Shown here: in pieces, positions 49,139-60,132 of the stretch
Position numbering within the stretch: position 1 is the first letter of the stretch
Layout of the letters: each line of letters begins with the position of its first letter
From: Primulina eburnea
Taxonomy: Eukaryota > Streptophyta > Magnoliopsida > Lamiales > Gesneriaceae
Direction of reading: 5' to 3'
DNA: 64,000 bases
Assembly (NCBI RefSeq): GCF_022965805.1
Contig: NC_133116.1
Coordinates: 558,001-622,000 of the forward strand
Notes under the pieces: model-generated
Database searches by the model: none
What the model was told of the DNA's origin: nothing
Seen by the model: the letters and a program-made list of their open reading frames with translations, nothing else
Made by a program: the position numbers and the translations under genes

Positions 49139-51798
49139 TTAACCAGCTAAAGGATTCAAAACTTGCCCAGTAAACAACACCACCCCCGTCATATCTTCGC
49201 GTATGACAAACAAGAACGGATGGTCGGCCACAAAGTCCAACTTATCATTAATCATCGCAGACCGTAGTGTAACAACAGCAGCAGTGGCGGCTGCAGCTTC
49301 TGTACCTTCCTCATTTACCTCGATAAATGACTTGTGGAAAATGTTTGAAACGTAAAGATTTTGGCTAAAGGTGGAATCCACCATCTCTGTGAGACCACCA
49401 CCAGTAAAGGGCAACACGAGCCCTTGTCCTTTGAAAATTTCAGATGCCTCGAAACCAAAATCTATTTTGAACTTAGGAATGCGGAAATCACCAACTTCTA
49501 CTCGATGATAAGGGAGGTGATGTTCTATAAATCCAGATGTGGAGCCAAATTTCTCTAACAAAGTGAGAAGCCCATCTTTGGCATCCGGAAGATAGAAATA
49601 CATCGTGAATTTACGTTTATCTTCACCTTGTCTGTATGATAGTGCCAAAACTTTAAAGCCATCAAACTCACGTACATGTTGCTTCTTCTTGCTGGTCATG
49701 AATGGCACCTGAACTGAGCTGCCATTCAAGAGGAAAAACTCATCCTCTTTTGTGTTTGATGCGTCGAACTTTTCATTCCAGGCTCCTTTAAAGTACACCG
49801 CATTCGTGAAGATGAGCCTTGTAGAAGCATCAACTGAACCGGGCGGAAGAATTTCCTTAATCAGGCCGTTTGTTTCCTTGTCAGCCCATGTATTCACCTC
49901 ATTTGTTACTTCGACAGCCTTCATAAATTTTAAGGACCAACAAAGTGACGATTAGAACATACAAAAAATCGCTGTCTTCAAACTATAAATAACAAAACTA
50001 TAATCATAAATTATACACAAGTTGATCTCTCGTCTGCATCTGTGGTCCGCTAACACTGCAAATAAGCACCATTTTTTTAAATTTTAAACATATTTGGTAG
50101 CATTCAACAAACTTCTACACAACAAAGATATAATTTCCAGAAGACAGTGGGCTAGTACTTGCATACAATCATCAAACAAATATTTTAGTTAGAAAACAGA
50201 TAGCTTAAGCTTTATCTCTATGCACAAGACCCACTGATGTACAGAAACGAATGGGAAAAAAAGTAGTAAACATTGTAGCATTACATATAAACGTGGTCCT
50301 CCAAAATGAGCTAAACGAACCCCAATAATTAAGATATCCTCATTTGGGTTGCATGCATGCATTCAACAGAAACTCAGCAACATTGATCAGCAAAGTTCTC
50401 GGTCATTATTTGAGACTCTTCATCCAACCCCAAGGAGCTGTAACTCTATATCTCTCTACTTTTACAACCAAATTAGAGATTCATTGAACTAGAATGCTTA
50501 GGCTACACAACTATTCTTTTAGCAAAGGCAGTTTTTGGACAACCAATTTGTCGGTAGCATTGAGCCATTAAGTTGGGAGTTATCTTGCTTTTTGCCTAGT
50601 TATGATCATAGAACTAGGAAGTGGGAAAAACAATAAATATGGTAAAAAAAAAAAACAGTTTTCCTTGCTTAAAAGGAAAGACTAAGAATCAGGAATCCTT
50701 GAGGACATGGAATTTGGCCAGCAAAGTCATATATGAGTAATCCCCGTGATAGAAGGTCCCATATTAAATTACAAAGTTATTCTTCCCATCCCACACGAAA
50801 ATTTACACCACGGAGTCTTCACTTGTTCATATAAAAAAATTCGTTCCATAACAGATTCCAGAAGTACCATTTTGTTTGATTAGTCAGTATCAATTATATC
50901 ATACATAATATGGTCCAGGATTTGTATAGATACCGCAAACTAATATATGTTTCATTCCTAAGTTGAAACAAATCCACCACAATTGCCAAGAATCAAACAA
51001 ATGGCTCCAAGAATCTGGATTTCTACACACGAGTTGCGAACATATAAAATGAACGTATAACTTCTTGCCCGAGTCTTCTCACAGAAATTACCGAAAGCTC
51101 TCCAAAACTTATAGCAAAACTTGAAATGAGAAAGAAAGTCTTCAAGTCAAAACGGGTATTTCAGTTTTCCCGCAATTACTAATACTCAAGAAACCAGGAA
51201 AAGGTATGCCCAATACCAAGTTCCTGATTAAAAACTGACAAAATAAAAAACATAAATTGTACCTGTCCTGGATGCACCAACCAAATATAATATAGAAACC
51301 GCATTGATGAACTTACAAATTAATTTCTAACTAGTATTATTAAAAAAAAGAACTAGCTTGATTAACAGTTTTACAAATCCAAAGCACCAATGGAAAAAAA
51401 AAACCAACCTTGGTCTGGAAATCAACATGGCTAGAAGCAGCCTTGTAAACATCATCTACAATTTTCTTGAAATCGGACTTAAAGTTAAGGCTCTGATCAA
51501 CCCATACACCGTTAGCAAAAGACAACAGGGGCCCACCAAGCGGCCCAGCGTCGGCGAACAGAAGACTCACAAGCTGCGACGAAAGGGAATTCAGATCTTC
51601 CGGTGATTTTGTCTTGAGAAATCCCAGTAACTGATCCCTTGTCGGGCCATTCGACCCGGCGGTAATCAAACCCAGAACAACATGAATCGACAGCGGGGAG
51701 AATACAAGATTGGCGTCCTTGGCTTCGGTCATGATCACGTGCTTCGCCAGAGACAAGGAAACGTCGGTTTGGTTGAGGATTGATTCTCGCAGATCCAT
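49139..51798 (-). CDS. Serpin (serpin-ZX / AtSerpin1 type protease inhibitor)
   Basis: Suicide-substrate inhibitor of proteases; the Arabidopsis relative inhibits the Cys proteases RD21 and metacaspase 9. Two exons, 51798-51409 and 49918-49139, join in phase (AAG|GCT) to 389 residues, the normal serpin length. Landmarks are [15 protein letters not shown] (strand 6B/helix B), [23 protein letters not shown] (breach and shutter), [10 protein letters not shown], and the hinge [14 protein letters not shown], whose small residues allow loop insertion. The reactive loop runs from about residue 333 to 355, with predicted P1-P1' Arg349-Ser350 (VTLRS), like the basic P1 of AtSerpin1. [14 protein letters not shown] and [12 protein letters not shown] close the fold. 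It has no signal peptide, so it is probably cytosolic. The 1.49-kb intron shows nothing notable. The gene looks functional. Confidence 0.95.
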
Positions 51799-52830
51799 TG
51801 TTGGCTTTGTGAAGGTGAGTCAGCGTTTATGTTTGCAGAAAGAAAATGAAGCTACTCGAAGACGAAAGTGAATATGGATGGATTTCTTAAATGATAAGTA
51901 GCTGTGGATCAAAAAAACGAAATTCGAAATTAAAAGAAAGAAGAAAGGTCCAGACAGATATTATTCAAGAAAATATATTATAATATTATTCAGTTCTTGC
52001 TAGAATCCACACGTACTCTTTAAAACTCTTCAATATATTTATTATATGTATTTAATTACGCTTTGACACCCCATATATAAATTTAATATAAAATATAGTT
52101 TTGTCTATATGAAGATAAATTACTAAAATTACGGTATAACATTTTTGGAAATTAATAAGAAATTTGGATTTTGAAGATATGGATTTAAATCATAATTTTA
52201 TTTTTTTACTATTAAACAATATTTCAAATCTTAAATTTATACTTTATTTATTTACTTACACATTATTAATATAAAATATAAAATATAATGAATTTCAAAT
52301 AAAATTATGAATGAACTTTAAATTCATATTAATTAACAATAAATTCTATATAAATATGTAAATAACATATTTGACGTTTATAATTATTTTTTTTTATAAA
52401 ATAAAAAATGGAAACACATCAATTCGAACACAACGAACAATGAAACGAACAATGAAACATTCGAATCTTTAAAATTTTCCAAAAAATAAAATAAAAAATA
52501 AATAGCTACGGCTTATTCATTAAAAAAAAAAAAAAAACATCATAGACATCGATTAATGCACATGTGATGGTTCTGTAAAAGTTATATGTGTTAAATAAAG
52601 TATGCTAACAAGAAAAGATTTTTTTAAAAAATTTTATGTGATATCTTTGAATGGATTTTTTAATCCGTTATGTAACCTAGAATCTAGGTTAAATTTTGTA
52701 AACTTTAAGATTATTTTTGAATATAAGGATTTGAGTGAATTCGATTTTAAATACATATCAAATCTTTAATCTATTGTATTTATTTGGTTCAAAATTAAGA
52801 AGAATGATTTGAAATTCTTTTGTTAACTAA
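51799..52830. other. Serpin promoter and AT-rich spacer
   Basis: Upstream region of the serpin, then AT-rich sequence with A runs near 52528-52542. No gene is recognised. Confidence 0.5.
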
Positions 52831-52841
52831 GGGGGTGTATT

Positions 52842-53571
52842 TAGGGATGTAAATGAACCAAACGGTTTGCGAGCTATTCGAAGCTCGGCTCGATAAAAAG
52901 CTCGTTTGAGTTTGTTTGTTAATCATATCAAACCAAGCCCAAGCTCGATTTTAAGCTCGAAAATTTAATCAAACCGAGCTCAAGCCTAAGGATATTCGGC
53001 TCGTGAGCTCGCAAACATGTTTGATAATAGGCTCGTGAGCTCGAGCTCGAGCTCGGCTCGTTTAGGTGGCTCGCAAACATGATTTTGGAATGTTCAATAA
53101 TATATTTATTTATGTTTTTTTTTTTTGCTCTTATTTGTATCCGTTTTGATTATTTATGAATGAATTTACATTTTTATGTCATATTTAAAATTAGTTTATA
53201 GATATATTTAATTTTTAACAAGCTCGATTCAAACTCAAACTCGAGCTCCATTCTATGTTTATCGAGCTCGAGCTAGGCTTGTTAAACATGTTAAACGAGC
53301 TATTAATGAATCAAGCTCGAGTCTGGCTTGATTAACATGCTAAACGAGCTTTTAACGAGCCGAGCTCGAGCCTGGCTTGATTAACATGCTAAACCAGCTT
53401 TTAACGAGCCGAGCTCGAGCTTTCAACAAGCTCAGTAATTTCAATACAAATCAAGTTCGAGCCTGATAATAGAAGCTCGAATCGAGCTCGAGCTCGAGCC
53501 TCAAACAGTTTTAAACAAACCAAGCTCGAGTCTGATACTGTTTGGTTTGGTTTGGATCGTTTACATCCCTA
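52842..53571. mobile_element. hAT-type nonautonomous element with 8-bp target duplication
   Basis: Inverted ends TAGGGATGTAAATGA and, on the complement, TAGGGATGTAAACGA. A perfect 8-bp duplication GGTGTATT flanks it (52834-52841 and 53572-53579), diagnostic of hAT transposition. The interior is packed with GAGCTCGAGC-type palindromes. It has no transposase. Confidence 0.9.
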
Positions 53572-54029
53572 GGTGTATTGGTTATAGACTTTTAATGAGT
53601 TTAAAAGTCTAGAGGTATTCAAACTAGACTTTTATATACTCCATAAAAGTTTAGTAGTATTCAATGTAAACTTTTGTAGAATTTTAAAAAGTCATGTGAT
53701 ATTCAAACTTTACTTTTAAAAACTCTATAAAGGTCTATAGATATTCAAAATGTCAATAGAATTTTAATGACTCTATGGAATTCTATTAAGTACAGAATTA
53801 TAGCCTAAAGTACAACAATAAAATGTCAAAAAAAGTCTTTGATTCAACCTAAAGATTTAGATGTACATTTAATACAAACTTTCATTCTTTTCTCATCTAT
53901 TTATTTTTCTTTTTATTTGTACTTTTTAAAAACTAAAATTTAATTTTTTTATTAATTATTATCTAACATTTAATTTTTAATTAGTTTCATTAATTTTAGT
54001 TAATATATCTTAAATTATTATATAAGCAA

Positions 54030-54335
54030 ATTCATACCGATACTATACCAAAATTTTCGGCATACCGAACCAAAAAAACCTTACATTTTAAAAAAAAAAT
54101 TATAGTTTAATGTTTTAAAATATTATATATTTTAAACTTTTTGTTTATTTTTCCGGTATTTCAGTATATACCAAAATTTTCAAATTGGATATCGTTACCT
54201 GTACCGAAAAATTCGGTATTGTAACCGTACCGTACCGAAATCTTCGATATACTTAAAATTCGGTAAATTCAATATTTTTTTGTTACGGTAATCTCGGTAT
54301 ACCGAAAATTCGGTATTTTTTCCCACCCCTAACAG
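54030..54335. mobile_element. Truncated MITE rich in CGGTATACCG words
   Basis: The right end, on the complement, reads TAGGGGTGGGAAAAAATACC, and the body repeats CGGTATACCG and TACCGAAATTTT-type words, a common plant hAT-type MITE pattern. The matching left end is not visible, so the element is broken or diverged. Confidence 0.5.
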
Positions 54336-54439
54336 GGCTTGTATTGGCATGTGTTATATTACACAATTTTCTTTAAAAAAATGTCAATTTGATGAATTTC
54401 AAATTGAACTAGATAATGAATCTCAATTGTCTACATCAG

Positions 54440-54573
54440 CACAAGTTTATGAAGGTGACGACTTTGATCAGTTATTTAAAACTCAAAAACAACAACGAGC
54501 AAATGCTAATGCATGAAGGGATATCATAGCCAATGGAATGTAGAACGATGTTGATCAAATTGTCAATAATGAT
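54440..54573 (+). pseudogene. C-terminal remnant of a Harbinger-like nuclease
   Basis: In frame, the sequence reads EGDDFDQLFKTQKQQRANANA, a stop, RDIIANGM, a stop, NDVDQIVNN. Autonomous PIF/Harbinger nucleases end with an Arg/Asp motif of W-RDxIAxxMW type. Both Trp positions are TGA (about 54515) and TAG (54541). The match is short, so identity is probable rather than certain. Confidence 0.5.
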
Positions 54574-55080
54574 TAGATTTTTTTTTATAAAAGACTACTC
54601 ATTATTTTGAGTACTCTTTTAATAAAATTTTATTATGAACGTATAAAAATATTATTCATTAATATTTTGAATTGACATAAAGAATTGAAATTTTGATTTC
54701 AATAAATTGGATAGTTCATTTGTCGTTTTTCACAAATTAAATTGATTTAACTTTTAAGTAAGTAAAATTCATTTACATTCATAAATAAAATAATAATTTA
54801 AAATTGAAGATGTTATCTATGTTCAATAATTATTTTAAAAAAATTAATAAAAAACAAATCACAATTATAAACTACAAAATTCACATAATTTTATGAAAAA
54901 GTTTACAAAAGTCTACAAAAATCTTGAAAAAAAGTCTATAAGAGTCTATGAAATTTGTTTTACAATTCTATGAGATTCCATAAAAGTCAATAAAAATCTA
55001 TCAACTCCACAAAAGTCAATCATTTAAAAAAAGTCATTAAAAGTCTTTAAAAGTATAGAATGAATAAATACATTTTTTTG

Positions 55081-55465
55081 CTTCAATTTCAAATTCAATT
55101 CTTCAACCTAATCATTTCAAAAACATGAATTTCAAATGTTTAGATTTGAAATATCCCTTACAAATCCAAATTCATCAATTCAACCGCAATTTAAAATTTG
55201 AAAGATTATACTATCTTTTTAAAAAGATTACAAATATTCTATATAAAAAAAATTATTTTCAAAGTTGATCATTGCAATATTTTTAATTAGGAGTTGAATT
55301 TTTTACAATCGAAATATGATTTTCTACGTATTACTTATTAGTTAAGCTACCGCAATCAATTCCTAAAATTATAAATAAATCAAACAATATTTTCGAAATT
55401 GTTTTCCATAATCCAACAACATTCATTCCTAGTACTAATTATTTGACCCCCAAAACCAAAATGTG
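55081..55465. repeat. Segmental duplication copy 1 (5' flank of the S1-type gene)
   Basis: About 385 bases closely match 63627-63993 in the same orientation, ending in both at GACCCCCAAAACCA. The region immediately precedes the S1-type gene promoter. Confidence 0.9.
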
Positions 55466-55535
55466 ATTAACACAATATTACATGTAAATCACGTTCCAAA
55501 TGCTATGAGACTGTAAACTTAGGGGTAAAAAGGAC

Positions 55536-55543
55536 TATAAAAA
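55536..55543 (+). promoter_or_regulatory. TATA box of the S1-type gene
   Basis: TATAAAAA, 61 bases before the ATG at 55597. Confidence 0.8.
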
Positions 55544-55596
55544 GGCATCGAGGCACATCATAATAATCACACAATATTAATTAATAGAAATTAAAA

Positions 55597-56022
55597 ATGG
55601 GCCATGCAATTCTCCAAAATTTGGTGACGGTGGTTGTTGTATTAGCCACCATTCTCCAAGCAGCCGATGCGTGTGTCACCCACAAATACAAGGTTGTGAT
55701 TGAAAGTGGGCTCCCACCGGAGTCACCGGATATATTGAAGCTCCAATGCAGATCGAAGGACGACAATCTTGGTTATCACGAACTTTTCTCAAAGCAATAT
55801 TTCACGTGGTCGTTTTGCGAAAGTATATTTGAGAATACGTTGTACTCTTGCGACCTTAGTTGGGGTCCAAGGTACCAATCTTTCCAAGCTTTTAACTCAA
55901 AAAACGTCGGAATGTGCGACGGAGGGTTATGTTTGTGGCTAGCATCGAGCGACGGTATTTATTTCTCAAGAGTCAACCAACCCATGATCAAGAAACTTGA
56001 TTGGTTAATCCGAGGCACATAG
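55597..56022 (+). CDS. S-protein homologue (plant self-incompatibility protein S1 family), secreted
   Basis: Small secreted proteins related to the poppy stigma determinant S1. Most members outside poppy have no known role but are often expressed in reproductive tissue or roots. This intronless frame encodes 141 residues. Residues 1-25 form a signal peptide (hydrophobic VTVVVVLATILQ, cleavage probably after Ala25). The mature part has Cys26, 51, 74, 85, 107 and 112, including the family Cys in LQCRSKDDNLG and in FTWSFCES. The conserved sequence DDNLGYH and the W-x-F core are present. The frame is intact with a TATA box at normal spacing. Its upstream 385 bases are duplicated at the window end, suggesting a tandem gene cluster. 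Confidence 0.92.
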   Translation: MGHAILQNLVTVVVVLATILQAADACVTHKYKVVIESGLPPESPDILKLQCRSKDDNLGYHELFSKQYFTWSFCESIFENTLYSCDLSWGPRYQSFQAFNSKNVGMCDGGLCLWLASSDGIYFSRVNQPMIKKLDWLIRGT

Positions 56023-56284
56023 ATAATACTTGTAATATTGTTGAATAGTGGAATATGAGTTTATCTACTTGATTAACTTAGTTTTGGGTGTTATATTATT
56101 TTTTTGTTATCATATATTATATAATACTATTACTTTTAATTTTAACGTTTAGTATAATTTATATATCATTCCAAGAATTGATAAATCAAAAAAATTTTAC
56201 ACTTCAATATTTTTTAGTATTATTATCATCATCAAGACAAGTTTGAGGATGAGAGCATCCGTATGATGCGGGGATTTTAAAAAA

Positions 56285-56433
56285 GAGTAGTCTCGTGAGA
56301 CGATATCATGAATCTTTCTCTGTGAGACAAGTCAAACCCTGCGGATATTCAAAATAAAAAATAATATTTTTTTTATGAATGATCCAAATAAAAGATGTGT
56401 CTCACAAAATATAACTCGACCGTCTCACACCAG
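56285..56433. mobile_element. MITE, GTGAGACGGTCTCAC family, copy 3 (reverse orientation)
   Basis: Starts GTAGTCTCGTGAGACGATAT and ends CTCGACCGTCTCACAC. The interior CTCTGTGAGACAAGTC and GTGTCTCACAAAATATAACT are the complements of segments in copies 1 and 2. Confidence 0.75.
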
Positions 56434-56484
56434 TTTTTAGCTTTAAAAAACACCGGAACCCATTAATCTATTTTGAATGTACAG

Positions 56485-56915
56485 GAATGCTCACCAATTT
56501 CTACTCGATCGTTCGATGAATCGGGATGTGAAGCCTAATTTCTCTACCAAAGAGAGAAGCTAGCCCATCTCTGGCATTCGGGAAAAAGAGATACATCGAG
56601 AATCTACGTCGGTCCTGACCTTGTTTATATGACAGTGCCAAAACTTTAAAACCATAAAACTCACCTATATATAATATATTGCTTCTTCTTGCTGGCCATG
56701 AATTAATGGCGCCTGTTAAGAGGAAAAACTCATCTTCTTTAGTGCTTGATGCATCAAAATTTTCATTCCAGGCTCCTTTAAAGTACCCTGCAATCTGCAA
56801 TATGAGCCTTGTAGTATCACCAACTGACTCAGGTGGGAGAATTCTTTCTATTAGGCCATTTGTTTCTTTTCTGGCCCCGTGCATTCACCTCGTTCGTTAC
56901 CTCGACAGCCTTCAG
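56485..56915 (-). pseudogene. Serpin exon 2 pseudogene fragment
   Basis: The minus strand carries the first half of serpin exon 2: [42 protein letters not shown] and [20 protein letters not shown]. It ends near the position matching YHRVEVGDF. Compared with the intact serpin it has a frame change at the WADKE position (about 56877), small indels near 56690 and 56540, and no exon 1, hinge or reactive loop. It lies about 4.7 kb upstream of the functional serpin on the same strand, so it is probably a local partial duplicate. Confidence 0.92.
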
Positions 56916-57726
56916 AAATTTTCAACACCGACGTTTAGCATGTATCAGACGTCAACTTCGTCAACCTATAAACAACGAAAAACCATATCAGAAATTATCA
57001 CGATTTGAATTCTTTGGTCAGCATCTGCACTCCCTTCCCCATCTCTTAAACGTGAGTTGAAACCCGCAAGTAACACGCTATTAGAACATCTCGAAAATGG
57101 ATTTACAAAATCTATTAAATGTTGTATTTGAATTGATGGATTTGATCTTGACCAAAAATTTGAAAGATGTAATAATATCAAATATATTTGAAATTCACCA
57201 CCATACGGAATGCATAACTTTTATATTGATTTGATTCGGTTCATACAGGAGAGGAGCCAACACAACAGCAGGGTGGGGCTCCAACCCAAAATTGATTTTT
57301 TTAGAAATAATATATATGTAAATGTTCATGGCCAACATTAATTTTAAACCATCTGGCATTTTTCTATTTAGCCCAAGACTTACTCCAGCCCACTTTTTGA
57401 AATATATTCTGGTAGACTTGGTCTAACTTATTTTCTGAAATATATTTGTGAGATTTGCAGTGTTTGATTTATAAAATTGTTTTTCAAAGAACGAGAAAGC
57501 GGGGGGAAGCACGTCTCCTTCTCCACGTCATTTTCTCATTCAGTTTCTTCTCACTCGCTCCAAAAGTTCAATTTTTATATGGATTTTTGTGTTTTTTAAA
57601 TTATATTTTGTTCTTTTTTAACTGCATGATTTCATTTATGTGTGCAATTGTTGTACCCTCTTATGTGTTGGTCCAAATATAAATATATAATGAATGCATC
57701 TCTAATATTTTATGTTTCGAGATGAT
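56916..57726. other. Spacer between serpin fragment and Copia remnant
   Basis: No gene recognised. The retroelement 5' LTR and gag would be expected here or further left but are not visible, so the Copia copy is 5'-truncated or rearranged. Confidence 0.4.
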
Positions 57727-57757
57727 CGTAGAATTGTAGGCAAAGGAACCCTGAACG

Positions 57758-59287
57758 TTGATAGGGCTTCCTGAACTTCACAATGTTCTACATGTTGAAA
57801 GACTTAACTCAAACTTAATAAGCATAAGTCAACTTTGTGATGATGATTTACATGTTAAGTTCAATAAAAATAATTGTGAAGTTTTTAATGATGACAATGT
57901 TTGTGTAATGTCAGGTACTCGTTCTGCTGAAAATTGCTATCAATTGGGAGAAGGTGATGATTGTCGAAGTGCCAAGGTGAGTGATTTAGACATATGGCAT
58001 CAAAAACTGGGACACGTGAGTATCAATACCTTGATGAGTCTGCGTAAGTTTGATGCTGTGAGAGGTATGCCCAATTTAAATTTAGGTGTTGTGTATGTCT
58101 GTGGTCCATGCCAGAAAAGTAAACAAACCCGTGTTGCGCACTCGGTGTTGCAACATTTTGGGACAACACAGTGCCTTGAACTTTTGCATATGAATATACT
58201 GGGTCTAATGGATGTTGAGAGTTTGGGTGGTAAGAAATATTCGTTTGTTTGTGTAGATGATTTTTCTCATTTTACTTGGGTAAGTTTTCTTAGAGAAAAA
58301 TCAGATACATTTGATGCTTTTAAGAAGTTGCATGCTAGGATAAAAAAACTGTATGATATGAGGGTGGTTAAAATAAGAACCGATCATGATGAGGAGTTTG
58401 AAAATTCTCATTTTATTTCTTTGTGCCATAAGAAAAGTATCACTCATGACTATTCATCTCCGAAGACCCCTCAAAAAATCGGCATAGCTGAAAGGAAAAA
58501 TCGAACCCTCCTAGAAATGGCTCGGGTCATGCTTAGTTCTAAGAATGTGTCAAAATGTTTTTGGGCCGAAGCTTTAAATACGGCATGTCACATTTCCAAC
58601 CGTGTTTATTTAAGGAGTAGTTCTACAATGACCTCATATGAGATTACAATGGGAAGAAAACCAAACCTTAAATATTTTCATATTTTTGGATGTGTAGGTT
58701 ATGTGTTGAATGATAGAGATCATCTAGCTAAATTTGATTCAAAAAGTGATAAATGTCTTTTTCTTGGATACTCTACAAATGGTCGTGCTTATCGTGTATT
58801 TAATCTGAGAACTAGGACTATAATAGAATCAATTAACGTTGTGTTTGATGATCTTGCAGATCTGACATTTAAAACACCGGAGGTTGATGTAGAAGAATTG
58901 CTGGATATAAGTGAGGCACTGACCAGAAACAGTGTTGAGTCTGGTGTTGAGACCAGTGAAGCAACACCAAGCACAACACCGCCTCTGAACCAACCAGAAA
59001 CTGTGGATAATGATAACGATGATAATGATAATGTGGTGATCAATTGTGAAAGAGAAATTCCCAGCAAGATTCAGAAGAATCATCCATCATCACAAATCAT
59101 TGGTGAATTACATGATGGTGTGCAAACAAGAAACAAAGAAAAGGTGGACTACCGCAAAATGATTGGTTTAATATGCATGAGCTCGACGTTTTCCCAGGTA
59201 AGTCACTCGTGTTTTGTGTCTCAAATTGAACCCAACAATAATAATGATGGTACATTGTGTCAACTCAAGTGTTATAGACATTTCTAA
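57758..59287 (+). pseudogene. Copia pol fragment: GAG-pre-integrase plus integrase, 509-codon open frame
   Basis: An unusually long open frame for a dead element. Residues about 1-70 are the region before the zinc knuckle, about 80-125 the HHCC-type GAG-pre-integrase domain (WHxxLGH, CGPC), and about 140-300 the integrase core with D-to-N at the first catalytic position. The rest is an acidic linker. It lacks gag, protease and polymerase, so it cannot support transposition. Confidence 0.88.
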
Positions 59288-59482
59288 TAATCATATTCAA
59301 CACACTCGAACAAAACACATAGATATAAGACGTCACTTTATTCGAGATTTGGTTGAAAAAGGCATAATTCGACTGGAATTTGTTAGGACTGAGAATCAAC
59401 TGACTGATATATTCACGAAACCTTTGGATTTTGAGAGATTTTCCAATCTTCGGAAATCTCTCAGCATGTGTGTACTTTAAAC

Positions 59483-60132
59483 CAGTGTTTTTATAACCGG
59501 ACCGTTAATCGAACCGGTGAAGCCTTAAAAAATGGTTCAACCGGTTCAACCGGTTCCACCGGACGGTCGAACCGGATCAATAAAATTAATATTTTATTTA
59601 TTTTATATAATAAATAAAATAGTAAAATATTGATTATTTATGTTTTTATAGCTTTTATTTAATTTTTAAGATGAAAATTACAACAAATATCAAAATAAAC
59701 ATCACTTTTCAAATTCAAAAATCCAAATTACACCTAACATGTAACCAAATAGTGATGACCAAGTTTAAGTGCCCAAGTAAACATCAAGATTAATTATAAA
59801 AAAAGTAGGAAACAAAAACCGTCGCTATTTAGCGACGGTTTAAAACAAACCGTCGCTAAATAGCGACGGTTATTCCTTAACCGTCGCCATATAGCGACGG
59901 TTTTTGAAATAACCGTCGCCGATTTCTGGGCAATTTTTTTTATAATTTCACAGACCCGGCCGGTTCCTGAAGACCGGCCGGTTTCCGGATTTTCCGGTTG
60001 AACCGGGTTTTAACCGGTTTTTTCCGGTTAAACCTGTTTTCCGGGTTTTTATTTATGTCCGGACCGGTCTGGAGGCCGGTTCACTGTTGAACCGGTCCAA
60101 CCGGCCGGTCCGGTCCGGTTTTGAAAACATTG
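59483..60132. mobile_element. hAT-type nonautonomous element inside the Copia, 8-bp target duplication
   Basis: Ends CAGTGTTTTTATAACCGGAC and, on the complement, CAATGTTTTCAAAACCGGAC. A perfect 8-bp duplication CTTTAAAC lies at 59475-59482 and 60133-60140. The target is the RNase H stop codon. GC-rich CCGGTT words fill both ends. It postdates the Copia insertion. Confidence 0.93.
59816..59925. repeat. CCGTCGCTA/TAGCGACGG inverted repeat array
   Basis: Successive units ACCGTCGCTATTTAGCGACG and CCGTCGCTAAATAGCGACGG, then a CCGTCGCCATATAGCGACGG form, give at least three back-to-back hairpins within the hAT-type element. The pattern resembles subterminal repeats of CACTA elements, so a second element may be nested here. 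Confidence 0.75.

Larger units (their letters stand above)
52831..55070. mobile_element. PIF/Harbinger-type element remnant with nested insertions
   Basis: The left end reads GGGGGTGTATT (52831-52841), is interrupted by a 730-bp hAT-type insertion, and resumes as GGTTATAGACTTTTAATGAG (53580 on). The right end, on the complement from about 55070, reads ATGTATTTATTCATTCTATA, then CTTTTAAAGACTTTTAATGAC. Many AAAAGTCTATA-type words sit in the subterminal zones at both ends in opposite orientation. Between them, 54440-54573 on the plus strand encodes a Harbinger nuclease-like C-terminus with both expected Trp codons now stops. So this is a deleted, nonautonomous copy. Confidence 0.65.

Noticed and set aside
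57200..57726. A 5' LTR for the Copia element
   Set aside because: No sequence matching the start of the putative 3' LTR (TGAAAGGAATATTTT) is visible in this interval.
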